64,000 nucleotides of DNA from Populus alba. Its lineage: Eukaryota > Streptophyta > Magnoliopsida > Malpighiales > Salicaceae. A program made the position numbers and the translations under genes. Positions 38,470-48,660 of this stretch are shown here, piece after piece. Every line of letters starts with the position of its first letter. Position 1 is the first letter of the stretch. Location: NCBI RefSeq assembly GCF_005239225.2, contig NC_133299.1, positions 3,786,967 through 3,850,966 of the forward strand, read 5' to 3'. Under the pieces are notes generated by a model. The model saw only the letters and a list, made by a program, of their open reading frames with translations, made no database searches and had not been told where the DNA came from.

Positions 38470-38524
38470 ATTTCTTATACTTTTTTCTCAATTTTCCTTT
38501 AAACTCAATTTTGGTAAGGATAAT
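38133..38524 (+). repeat. Left LTR
   Basis: About 390 bp including a microsatellite expansion of about 80 bp absent from the right copy. The 3' limit is approximate: alignment to the right repeat would allow 38532, but the primer-binding-like site suggests 38524. Confidence 0.6.
38385..38467. repeat. (TC)n(TA)n microsatellite inside the left LTR
   Basis: About 12 TC units, then about 30 TA units. The right LTR has only a short ctatctctttctc at the same place, so the expansion postdates insertion. Confidence 0.9.
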
Positions 38525-38793
38525 TGATATCAAAGCAACTTTCCAAGGCCAAATGGAGGTTGTTATTACACCAAAAAACAATTAACAATAGTGGAAAGCA
38601 ACGAAGGAGAGGTTTTTAAGGAATTTTACTTGCAAATGAAAACTATGTTGGCAACCTTTAAATCCTTCAAGACCAACCACAAAGTAAAGAGGTAAAGAAA
38701 CTCTAGATTCTTTCACCCACCAAATCAATCCGAATAGAAGTCAATCATCAGAATGATCCAAGTCTAACTTTTTACAAGGAGGATTGTTAGATA

Positions 38794-39058
38794 ATGACTA
38801 AACCTTCCAAAGTTATCCATATTCACAATGTGGGGGATAAAGTTTCTGAAATTGATTTGCATAAGTTGGTCCAACCATTCAAGATTATAATAAATATTGT
38901 TATGCTTCATGATGAAAATCAGGCTTTCCTCAAAATACAATATGTTATTTCATCCATCAATGTTATTCAGTACTATACAAGCGTTCAACCAATCATAAGG
39001 GGAAGGAATGTTTATGTTCAATCCTCTTCACATCAAGAACTTACTATATTGGATCAAA
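38794..39058 (+). pseudogene. PTB-like RNA-binding protein fragment (first RRM), intronless
   Basis: Reads MTKPSKVIHIHNVGD, DLHKLVQPF, IRGRNVYVQSSSHQEL, closely following the start and first RRM (about residues 1-88) of plant polypyrimidine-tract-binding protein homologue 3 as I recall it, beginning at the equivalent of its start codon. Substitutions are many and hit conserved positions. No intron interrupts it. It ends abruptly and is followed after a few residues by unrelated HSP90-like sequence. It lies inside the LTR element and is not expected to be functional. Confidence 0.75.
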
Positions 39059-39084
39059 AAAAATTCAAGGTAAAATGCTCTTCT

Positions 39085-39400
39085 TTAACCAATAAGGAGT
39101 ATGCTTCTTTCTACAAGAGCTTGACCAATGTTTGAGAGGATTATTTGGTTGTTAAGCATTTCCTTGTTAAGGGTCAACTAGAGTTTAAGACTATTTTTTT
39201 TATTCTAAAGAGAGGTTCATTTTGTTTGTTTGGCATCTATAAAAACATGAACCACATCAAGTTTTATGATAAGGGGTTTTCATTATGGATGACTTTAAAC
39301 AAAATTCTCAAAGTTATCAAGAAGAATTCAATGAATAATATTTATATTTTTGCACACATTCTTGAGGACAAGAATGTATTGAAAAGGGAATTATTGTCAT
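39085..39400 (+). pseudogene. HSP90 middle-domain fragment, with stop and internal deletion
   Basis: Reads TNKEYASFYKSLTN, stop (TGA at 39133-39135), then EDYLVVKHFLVKGQLEFKTI, FILKRGSFCLFGIYKN, LNKILKVIKKNS. The order matches HSP90's EEYASFYKSLTND-W-E, VKHFSVEGQLEFKA, PKRAPFDLF and QQNKILKVIRKN. The TGA falls where HSP90 has Asp-Trp. About 35-40 residues between the last two blocks (the region with the catalytic-loop Arg) are missing. There is no intron. It forms one open frame with the preceding PTB fragment up to the stop. Confidence 0.8.
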
Positions 39401-39707
39401 GAGCTAAAGATTGATAAAAGAAACTTAGCTAGCAGCAACAAGTGATAAATACTGCAAAAAACAGTTAATCATTGTTAACATATTTTGCGTGCTAGTTAGC
39501 ATATTTTAACATGTGGAAATTAGTTATTTAATGAAGAGTTAGTTGCATGAAAGTTAATAGATAGTTAGAAGGTTAGTTCATTGTATAAATAAGAATGTAC
39601 GAGAATGGTGGAATCCAGGCACTATTACTTCTATCTCTTTCTCAATTTCTTCTATTTCTCCTTCAATTTTCTTCTAAAATCTTATTTGTTAAGGAAGTTC
39701 ATTAACA

Positions 39708-41676
39708 TATTTTTAGCCAATTAACATAAAGTCATCTCCAATGTACACATGATAACAAATCATACACCATCATATATTTCTTTTGAAAGAAAAAAAAATT
39801 TTTTTGTTAGTAATGAATACTTTTTTATTCTCTTTTTTTTTTGTGAATTTAACCATTAATGAAAAAAAAAAAACCCTTATTAACTTTTAAAACTCGTGAT
39901 CTAGTCATTATACTAGAATCATTGTACATGAAAAAAATCATAAAGCCTAATTCCTAGGAAATGAAACGTTGAAGTATGACTCAGAAAAAAAAATTAGACA
40001 AAAAAATCCAAAATAATAGCAATAATAAGGGTTAAAATTATAAGAAAAAAAAATTGAAGGGCAACGATAAAATTTCAATTTTAGAGTTAAATTGAAAAGA
40101 GTAAAACCGTTAACAAAAGGGAAAAAATCAAAAGAATAAATATGAACACATCCAATTACATAAATTACAAACTATTTTTTTAAATAAATTAAAAAAAAAC
40201 CATCAACAATAAATAAAAATATAATTGGAAAAATTAAGTGACAAATGTAGATCTAGATACTTAATATCACAATACGAGTCATTTATTAAGTTGTGTTTAA
40301 TGAATATATTTATGAAAGTCAATTTCTAACAGAATTCCGCACTCATAAAATTTATTGAATAAAATAAAAGAAAAAAAATTAAGTAGGCCTGCACATATTA
40401 AAGATATTGTAAAAAATAAAAGTTTTTTTAATTTTTATAAAAAATTTTAATATATTTAAAATATGAAAAAGATTTTATATGAATGATACCAACCTCATAA
40501 AAAATTAAATACACTCAATAGAATTTAAAAATACATATAAAAAAGTATTAATTGTTAAAAAAAATGATATAAAAAAGAAAAAAAATAAGGTCAGACAATG
40601 TGAGCTTGGTAAGCTAGGCCTAACACCTAGCTCACAAAAAAAGGGCTTGCAGGTAGGCCTACAAGTCCAGGCCTACGCATACAGGCTTTATTTTTTTCAT
40701 TGTGATCGTCAAAAAAATAGGGCTTTTGTTTTGTGGATCTAAAAATCTATTTCACCCTGTTTTTTAACCCAAAATACGTAGGAGACACCCTTGAAATCTT
40801 ATTTAACTAATCCATAGCTTTAAAAAACACAAAAACCAGCTCCAAAACCCATAATCAACCTGAAATAAAAAAAGAAACTTCTAGAGCTCAAATATTTTTT
40901 TAGGTATTTTCAATGTAAAAACCATTTAATCCTCCTCTCATAAAATGAAACCATTTAAGATAAAAACTAACAGTTTTAGTAGTTGGAATCGTCGTTAATA
41001 ACTTTTTTTAAGCTGAAATTCAGCAACCCTTCTCTTTTCTCTACTAAAAAATGACTAAAAATATATAAAAATAAAGTATAATATCAAAATATAATATTTA
41101 AAAACTATAAAGAATAGTTATCTAATAGCTTAATAAGATAGGGGATTAAAATTGAGCTATAATTTGAGCTTAAAAAAGCTCAATTGTGTAAAAAAAGAGG
41201 TTTTGATGATCAAATTAATTGTTTAAAATATTTTTATTATTACAATCCACGGTGGATGAGAGGATACGGAGTGAAAAAAGCTACACTAAAAAAGCCACAT
41301 GCTTTATATATTCTGTTAATTCAAGAAAATTAACATTACTCTTTCTAGTACTAGCGATAAAAGTATATTCATTCATCCATAACACAATATAAAGACTCTC
41401 AACGCTGCAGAATGTCAAATAATATAATTGCTTGTTTTGATTATTCAAAAACAAAATTGTTCCACAGAACGCTGCATGGTGTATATGCTGGTGGCTTTCC
41501 GAAAAGGAGCAAGGATTCAATTCCATCAAATGAACAAGGCGTATCCCCCATAGTGTCTTGGCTATCGACTGCTTTCTAGGTCTAGGAGACCCTGCTTGCA
41601 ATGGTAAAAGATTGGTTTCTGTTTGCGATACCCTGTCTGTAAAATATGAAAAAAGAACACTGCTCTAAGCACTGAA
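39708..41676. other. Intergenic, no gene seen; 3' flank of the CRM gene at the right end
   Basis: AT-rich. 40590-40690 holds aggcct-rich phrases (gtaggcctacaagtccaggc), which recur in spirit at 49320-49435 and are probably an old dispersed repeat. 41281-41676 is likely 3' UTR of the minus-strand CRM gene; its 106-codon open frame is not credible as a protein. Confidence 0.5.
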
Positions 41677-44600
41677 CTAATCACTGTCCCAAGTCTCATC
41701 CACCTCTTTTCGTGATATCACCTTCTTACCATTTGCTTCATGCTTCTCCCTTTGCTTCTGGAGGTGATCTTCACTTTCACCACTGTCCCTGTAATTATAA
41801 TCCTTTTCACTACCTGCTCTTAATATGTCTACCTCGTCATCTGATTCCCACATCGCATGTTTTGAATCATTATACATATCATCTGACCCAGAATCTTCCT
41901 GGAACGTCTTTCTTCTGGAATTTGCTTCAGCATTTCTCTTGAAAGAACCAACTCCGTTCTTCTGCTTCAAACTTCTTGATATTTTGAATTCGTCACACAC
42001 TTCATCACTGTCATAGGCATCACTCTGCGGATCAGTTACCCTGGTGATCTCATTTCTCTTCAAGGGATATGTATCCTCCTCATCATCACTGCTGCTTTTA
42101 AAGACAGGACTTGCTTCCGCTCTTGATGTTCTTGAGACATGTTCTTCCTCAGCATCTGATTGCCACATTGCATTGTCAAGATCACTTAACATTTCTTCTG
42201 ATTCAGAATCTTCTTCAGCCATCTTTTCTTTGAATTCAGGTTCAAATTTTCTTTTGATATCATGAGCATTATATACCCTTCCAATCCCATCTTGCTTCCT
42301 CCGCAGCCCTCTAGATCTGTGATCTGCATAAAAATCACTCTCATGATCACTATTATCTCTAACATTCCACTCATTATCACCCTCAGAAACATCACTATCA
42401 TCATCTCGATTAGAACTCATCCGTTTGTCACGTCCATCTCTCCAATGCCTGGCTCCTCTTGCCTCACCATCAGAAACGTCACTTCTATGCATTTCTGGGC
42501 TCCTAATCCGCCCACCATAATCTTCCCTGTTCCAGTATCTAATCTTACCAAATTCTTCTTTCTCTGCAGCTTCTTCTGCAGCCCACTCTTGATCTGCTGC
42601 ATCCTCAATCTCAGCAATAAACCTATCAAGCTCCTCTTGATCACTCTCGTCAGCAGGGGGTTCCAAATGTTCTAAATGATCATGGGGCTCCACCATTGAC
42701 CCTTTGTCACCATGAAATACATAAGGGCTTCCTTCCTTCTTGTCAATAGCATTGAAGAATGTGGAAGCTACTCTCTGAATGCTGGCCATGGCAACTGGAT
42801 CCTCAGGGTTTACCCCCATTCGCCGGAGCTGCTGTTCAATTTGCTTGATGTTTAGCTTCTGAGATTCAAGAGCTTGCTCAAACCTAGCCTTGAACAGTGC
42901 CTGCACAAATGATGAGCATGTTATAATCCACAAGCTCTTACAGCCTTTCATCATAAGAAAATGTCTCTTTTGCGGAGACAAGTCTCCTTAACACTATTTA
43001 TCATAAAAAAAAAAAAAAAAAAAAAACCCTCCATCTAAAGAATAGCTCTCTGGATAGCGAGAGATGGCACAAAATTTGTTACAATGATGGCAATTTGCCA
43101 CTGACTCTTGTCCTCGTTATATCTGGCCACTAGGCACTTAATCCAATCCTCTGTCTATATGGCTCAAATGTATGCTATTATTGATTAAGATTGGCTTAAA
43201 AAAAAAAAAAACACATAATTTAACAGCTGGCTAGCATGAAATGAAATACTATCTTGTTTTCTTCAATATCTATTATAATGAAGACTAAAATATACAGCAA
43301 GAAATAGTTTCACCCACCTTCCTTTTTGTAAGAGTGTTAAGAGGGATCAACTCTTTTGGTTGGCGATAGTTTCTGCCTCTGAACATGATAATTGTCTTCA
43401 CGTTATGAACATTTACCACAATACCTCCACTTAGTCTTGCTATCATGGTAGCCATTTCCTTGATTTTTTCTTTGGGAAAGTTGTCACAGCTTACTTGCAC
43501 AGTCTCATGAAACTTCCAATGCATATGCATATTTTGGACAACTCCTCCAAAGACTCCACGGACACCAACAGGAACGTAATTTTTATTTCTGAAACCAATC
43601 TTCTTATATGCTTGAAGCTGCTCAGGTGTCAGGAGCTCAGGGTCATGCAATGGGGATGGCAACTCAGGTAGATCATATTTTTTTAGCTTCTGTAGGAGCA
43701 ATGCAACTTTCTTCTTAGCCTGGAATAGTCAGATCAGAAAAAATAATTAATCAAATAATACTAAATAAGACTCTGTTGTGAGCTTAACAAAAGTGAAAAT
43801 ATATACTTACAACACAACAAATAACTAGAACTGAGAAGTTGATTATCATTGTTGGATGAAGAGATATAAACATAGTCAACAACTTTTTTCTGAGCTACAT
43901 TGTTCAGATCCCAATATAAAGAATAGGTTTGTAACTAAGCTCCATTGTTCACAGAAACTTAATTGGTACAAATTAGTCTAATCTTATTTAAATTCTTTCT
44001 CAAAGCATTTTAATGTTCATGTGTCATGATATCATACAGATGTTATTGTGGAGAAATGCACTTGTTAATCTAAGATTAGTTCAATGCAAATTAGTCTAAT
44101 CTTATCGAAATTCTTTCAAAGGTCTCAAAAGCTTTTTAATGTTCATGTGTCGTGATATCATACAGGTGTTATTGTGGAGAAATGCACATGTTAATCTAAG
44201 ATTGTTTCTTAAGGGTATGAGTAGTGATCTTGGGAACTAGGCCACCTTAGGCTCCACCCATGACATAGGTTAGCAGTCCTTTTTCACATTTAAAACTATA
44301 TACATGCCCAAATTCATTAGTGCAACTATTTATTACGCAATAACAGTTATGGCTTTGGACGAGGATTTCAATTTTAGATAAATGGTGGCTGAACAATTTT
44401 GTGAACTATTCCCATGACCTCGTAACACAGTTGCGCATGCTCTAAAGTTGCATAGCCATGGGAGGAAGAGGGTGGCAGCATTATTCATTTCATGATTTGG
44501 AAAGAACAGCATTTCTGGTTTGCTCACCATGAACTTCCCAAGCATGATACATTCTAAACCGTACACATACAGATCCCCGATCACCATTCATTGTACAAGT

Positions 44601-45233
44601 TAGCCCGTAATGTCATAAATCTACTCACCATTACCATCACTAGCCTAAGCTCATCCCATCAAAACCAAGTAAATTGAAAACCAACCCATCATTGGTCAAT
44701 TAAGAAACAAGAAATAAAGTAGTAGACATAAGAGATAACATACTCTTTTGAGGTTGTAAATGAGCCTCTCCTCATCAGTCATCAATTTCTTCTTCAATTT
44801 CTTCGCTCTCCGAATCTCTCTGAGTGTTTTACCAGACTCTTTACGCATCCGCCTTTCGACCTTGCTCCTCATGCTCCTCCCTTTTGAAGTAGACATTGAA
44901 CGGCACCATCCATTGTGGGGATAATTCAACAGTGAAAAGCTTGGTTGAATATCATTTGAACAAGCAAGTTTTGGAGCAACATCCTTGAATAACACAATAT
45001 TACTAAAATACAAAACCCAAAACCCAAAAACAATTGAATTAGATTGTAGTATTACAACATAAACAAAAACCCATCTTGGGTTGCAACAAAAAACATGGGA
45101 TTTACTAAGAAAACGAAGGGAAAACATTAAATAAGTAAACTTTGGATGTTTTTAAGTACCTTTTGGGACTGGATTGAAGGAGAGAATAGAGTGTCTTAAA
45201 GCAACTCCTTTGAAGGTTCCTAGCAGCAAACAT
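41677..45233 (-). CDS. CRM-domain (YhbY-like) RNA-binding protein, At3g25440-type
   Basis: Organelle-type RNA-binding protein with one CRM domain; relatives act in group II intron splicing or ribosome assembly, and the target of this one is not known to me. Four exons on the minus strand, 45160-45233, 44744-44939, 43318-43719 and 41677-42900, give about 631 residues. The N-terminus (MFAARNLQRSCFKTLYSLLQ) is Arg-rich like a transit peptide; whether it goes to plastid or mitochondrion is unclear. A basic region (RSMRSKVERRMRKESGKTLR) precedes the CRM domain at about 120-215, whose GxxG loop is GVRG at 142-145; it ends KTIIMFRGRNYRQP. A linker with YVFHGDK leads into a long Asp/Glu/Ser-rich tail ending TWDSD. 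The exon 2 acceptor (caaccaag before 44939) was chosen because a nearby AG gives the wrong frame; this N-terminal junction is the least certain part. Confidence 0.88.
43969..44202. repeat. Tandem duplication of about 110 bp inside a CRM-gene intron
   Basis: 43969-44077 and 44087-44202 share caaattagtctaatcttat, ttaatgttcatgtgtc, tgatatcatacag, tgttattgtggagaaatgca and gttaatctaagatt. By eye about 90% identical, with a small insertion in the second. Confidence 0.9.
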
Positions 45234-45489
45234 TTGCAGACAAAAATCCTCAATTCCTTCGAAAAAAAGCTAATAAAATCAAATAAGAAAGTTGGGTCTT
45301 TCTGTTTAACAATGAAGAGGGCGTGGAGCAGAGACGGTGGAGGAGACGAGGTTTTTGGACTTGAGGGGTTTAAGGGAGTGGAGATATGGACTTGGTGCAA
45401 GAGTAGAGGTTTGGGTGCGGGTTCAGCCTGTATGGTGCTTGCTATGGACTCCGGCTCTCCTAAAGTTAAGTTAATAGAGTTTTAGGAAT

Positions 45490-45835
45490 ATTTTTTAAAG
45501 TGTTTTTTTTATTTTAAAATATAATAAAATAATATTTTTTTTTATTTTTTAAAATTTATTTATAATATTAATAAATTAAAACTATTTAAAAAATTTTAAA
45601 AATAAAAATATTGTAAAATATTAGTGAATCCAGGATTGGAATCAAGCCGATAAAAAAAATAAAAAAAAAAAAACTTAGTGTAACGATCAGGATCAAAAAC
45701 CCGGTTGCAACTCATTGAATTTTTTTTTTATTAAAATAATGTTTTGATTTAAAAAAAAAAAATATTACCCGGATAATCAAATGAGCAGGTCAAACTCGAA
45801 ACTGAACCCCATCAGACTGGATACTATACCTATGA
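45490..45835. repeat. Dispersed AT-rich repeat copy next to an inverted copy of the gttgcaaccgggttt repeat
   Basis: 45490-45620 is a plus-orientation AT-rich copy. 45640-45835 contains aacccggttgcaactcattg, the reverse complement of the core at 31840-31860, together with acccgga and actcgaaactgaacccc phrases. Confidence 0.55.
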
Positions 45836-45999
45836 ATTAAAGACCCTTCATTTAAAAATATTTCAATGCCTAATAACTACTTTACTTACTCTTTACACAG
45901 TAAACTAAAACATAAGCTATTCTTAATTGTACTTGGCGTAAAATAGTTTATTGAGGATTCCATTGTTTCACAACAATATATTTTTAAAAGTTTAATTTA

Positions 46000-46560
46000 G
46001 TCCTACAAGTTTTTAACAAAGTTCAATTTAATTCTTAAACTTTTTGAATTAATATTTTGCATCCCTATAGTTTTTGACGTTTACATTTCCTTTTAAAACT
46101 TTATTTTATTCATGTTTTAGTTCATAAATGTTGAGAAAAGTTCAATTTAATCTTTGAAGTTTTGTGAAAATTCAATTTAATCCCTAAAATTTTGATTTTT
46201 ATATTTTTTGGTCCATGGGTTTTAGGTGTTTAAATTTTAATCCCAAAAATTTATTTTCAATTTGGTCCCTAAAGTTTTTAAAATGTTTGATTTGATCTTT
46301 AAATTTTTTTAATTTTACATTTTAGTCCATGTATTTTCAGGTGTTTGTGTTTCAATCCTAAAACTTTATTATAGTCATGTTCTAGTCCTCGAATGCTGAG
46401 AAAATTCAATTTAGTCCTTGAAGTTTATAAACTTCAATTTGATCCATAAGTTTTTTTTTTCATTTTTGGTCATTATGGATTTAGGTATTTATATTTTGGT
46501 TTTAAAAATTTATTTTACATACATTTTAGTCCTTGTTGATAGAGGAGAGAGAAAGATTTT
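46000..46560. repeat. Degenerate higher-order repeat of caatttagtcc / aagttttt phrases
   Basis: caatttaatcc or caatttggtccct followed by taaagtttt recurs at least eight times. A larger unit ending in catgtt(c/t)tagt ... aatg(c)tgaga is repeated about every 245 bp (ends near 46137 and 46392). I recall such ttggtccctaaa phrases as a common plant intergenic repeat. Confidence 0.65.
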
Positions 46561-47789
46561 AGCTGTTATAAAACAAGCAATCTTGGTATTAGTGAGTTTA
46601 TCTTGTAGAGAGAAGTTTAATGGAGATAATTTTACCCATTAACCATACTAGAAAAAATTAATCGATGCCCGTCAAGTTTTTTATATTTGATTTTTTATTT
46701 TTAGACGAATTAAAGAGTGTTTTAGAGTTAAAAATAAGATTATTGAGAAACAAGTTAAAATTTAGGTTTTAAGGGTCTAAAAATCACGATGTTAATAAAA
46801 AAGCATATTTTTTATCAAATTATTAAATTATCGCATAAATAAGAAATAAAGATTTTGATTATAGAAATACATTTTTTTCTTTAGTATTGTATTTTTTTTT
46901 TTTCGAACTCTTTCAAATGTTTATACTAATCGACTCATCATTAAATAAAAATTGGCTTTGAAAATGGTTTTACTACTTTTATTCTTCCTTTATTCCAGGA
47001 TTTATTGAACCTATTTATTGTGAACTAGTAGGACTCTCTGTAGTCTATTCTTATAAAATATTTATATATACATCTCTCGTTTATTTCTTATTAAAAAGAT
47101 CAACTTTTTGTTATAGTTTTCAATTAACATTCACAACTCTTTTTATGATTTATTAGTTTATTTTTAAATGTATTAAGCGTATGTATTATTTTTTTATTTT
47201 TTTTCATTAACAAATTTCATGATACTAGAAAATGTATCCATAATATCGATACTTTCTTCTCTTATGTTATAAATTAACTTTGAAATCATGTCCACGACAT
47301 TATGCCGACATGATAACTAGTTAATATATAACACACACACTCTCTCTCTTTACAAGCTTTAGAATCATTTTGGGAATTTTTTTTTGTCCATATCATTACT
47401 AATATGGTTGTTATGCCATTCCTTTGAGCTATCATGTAGTAATGTGAGTGAATGAATAGTACTCCATATCTAATCACAAAAACAAAAAAGAATGCTCAAA
47501 TATCAAATGAAGGCAAATAAATACAATATATAATAAGAGGCTAAACTTATAAAAAAAAATATACAGGCAAAGCTTAACCCTCAAATCTTTAGTAAAGTCT
47601 ATCATTAAGGAATATTAGATCATGAGTTTTGAGAGGGGAAATGAAGAAAAAGAATTGCCACCTAGTATTAAGATAATTATAAAACATATTAACTAGTCTA
47701 TTCAGGGATTAAATGTAAGGGTCGATTATTGTTGCTAATTATTTTTTACTTAGGACTTAACCTATGATGAGATATCAATTACCTCTATC
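46561..47789. other. Intergenic, no gene seen
   Basis: AT-rich sequence with a short (CA)(CT) run near 47330-47350. No exon, RNA gene or element end is recognised. Confidence 0.5.
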
Positions 47790-48660
47790 AAATGAAAATG
47801 GTACTGCTATGAAAATGGTGCTACCAAAGGAGTAATGGTCATGCTGTGGTGGAAAGAAGAAGGCATATCATGGTAAGTTTAGAGGGATAGGTTATGGGTT
47901 GTTATGTTTTCCTATCTTTCTCCCTTTTAGCTTCACGGTTGTTATCGCTACTAGTGATGGCGTGAAGAGGAAGAAGATGTGATTGAGGTATAGAGGAGAA
48001 ATTATCATCTAGGATATAACTTATCACCGACATTGATGTGGGGAGAGTTGGTCTACTGTGATAGCATGATTGCTTAACAATATAGATATTAGGGAGAGAG
48101 ATTGTGTTGTTATAATTTTATGGTGGTGTCATCAACGATGTTGGTGATCATGGTAGTGTTGGCCAAAAAATAGGAAAGAGTGACGGTGAGTTAATTGTTT
48201 TTGTATCTCTCGCTTTTCAACAAATAGAAAAGGTTAATGCTTATTTCTTTTCTTTTCTTTCTTTTTTCTCCCCACACTCAACATGTTTCTCTCTAGTTTT
48301 GTTTTTAATAATGGGTTATTGCTTGTTATACTTTTATAGTGGTGTCATCAATGATGTTGGTGATTATTGTGGTGTTGGCTAGAAATAAGAAAGAGAGGAA
48401 AGAATGATCATGGATTAATTGTTTTGTGTCTCTTGGTTTTCAACAAATAAAAAAGGTTATTGCTTGTTTCTTTTCTTTTCCTTTCCTTTTCTTTTTCTTT
48501 TTTTTTTCTCCCCCCACTCAACCCATTTCTTTCTAGTTTTTTTTTTTTTAATGGTGGCTAGGGTTTTTAGAAGGGAAGAAGATGAGGATCTCTTTGTGGT
48601 AGAGATAAGATTCAATTTATATTACTCTCCTTAAGGATTTTCTTTTTTTAATCCCTTATT
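47790..48660. repeat. Long dispersed repeat, copy 1, with internal tandem duplication
   Basis: Shares with 51030-51660: agtaatggtcatgctg, gaagaaggc, cgacattgatgt, gtgttgttata...ttttgtgg, ggtgttggcc(a)aaaa, gggttaattgttttgtatc and a TTTTC-rich end. Within this copy, 48100-48310 is repeated at 48318-48545 (tggtgtcatcaa(c/t)gatgttgg, ...tctcgcttttcaacaaata). No ORF of interest. Confidence 0.7.

Larger units (their letters stand above)
38133..39707 (+). mobile_element. Short LTR element carrying host-gene fragments
   Basis: Two direct repeats, 38133-~38524 and 39395-39707, both begin TGT and share ordered blocks: gtgataaata, cagttaat/caattagtt, cattgttaacatattttgc, ttttaacatgtg, agttcattg, ataaataa, gagaatggtgga and a TC-rich 3' part. 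After the left repeat, tgatatcaaagc (38525-38536) resembles a tRNA-iMet primer-binding site (tggtatcagagc). Before the right repeat, gaaaagggaa (39381-39390) is a fitting polypurine tract. TATTT flanks both ends (38128-38132, 39708-39712), although such a 5-mer is easily matched by chance here. No gag or pol is seen; inside are PTB-like and HSP90-like coding fragments. The size and lack of ORFs fit a TRIM-like or transducing non-autonomous element. Confidence 0.7.

Noticed and set aside
39085..39400. Functional HSP90-type chaperone gene
   Set aside because: Only a short middle-domain piece with a stop and a deletion, located inside a mobile element.
41281..41601. 106-codon minus-strand frame just after the CRM stop
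   Set aside because: Most likely 3' UTR; there is no domain, and the composition is non-coding.
42044..42675. Plus-strand frames of 73 and 137 codons opposite the CRM tail exon
   Set aside because: Antisense shadows of the Asp/Glu/Ser codons of the acidic tail.
45174..45485. 103-codon plus-strand frame over the CRM gene start
   Set aside because: It overlaps the first exon and promoter antisense and has no recognisable features.
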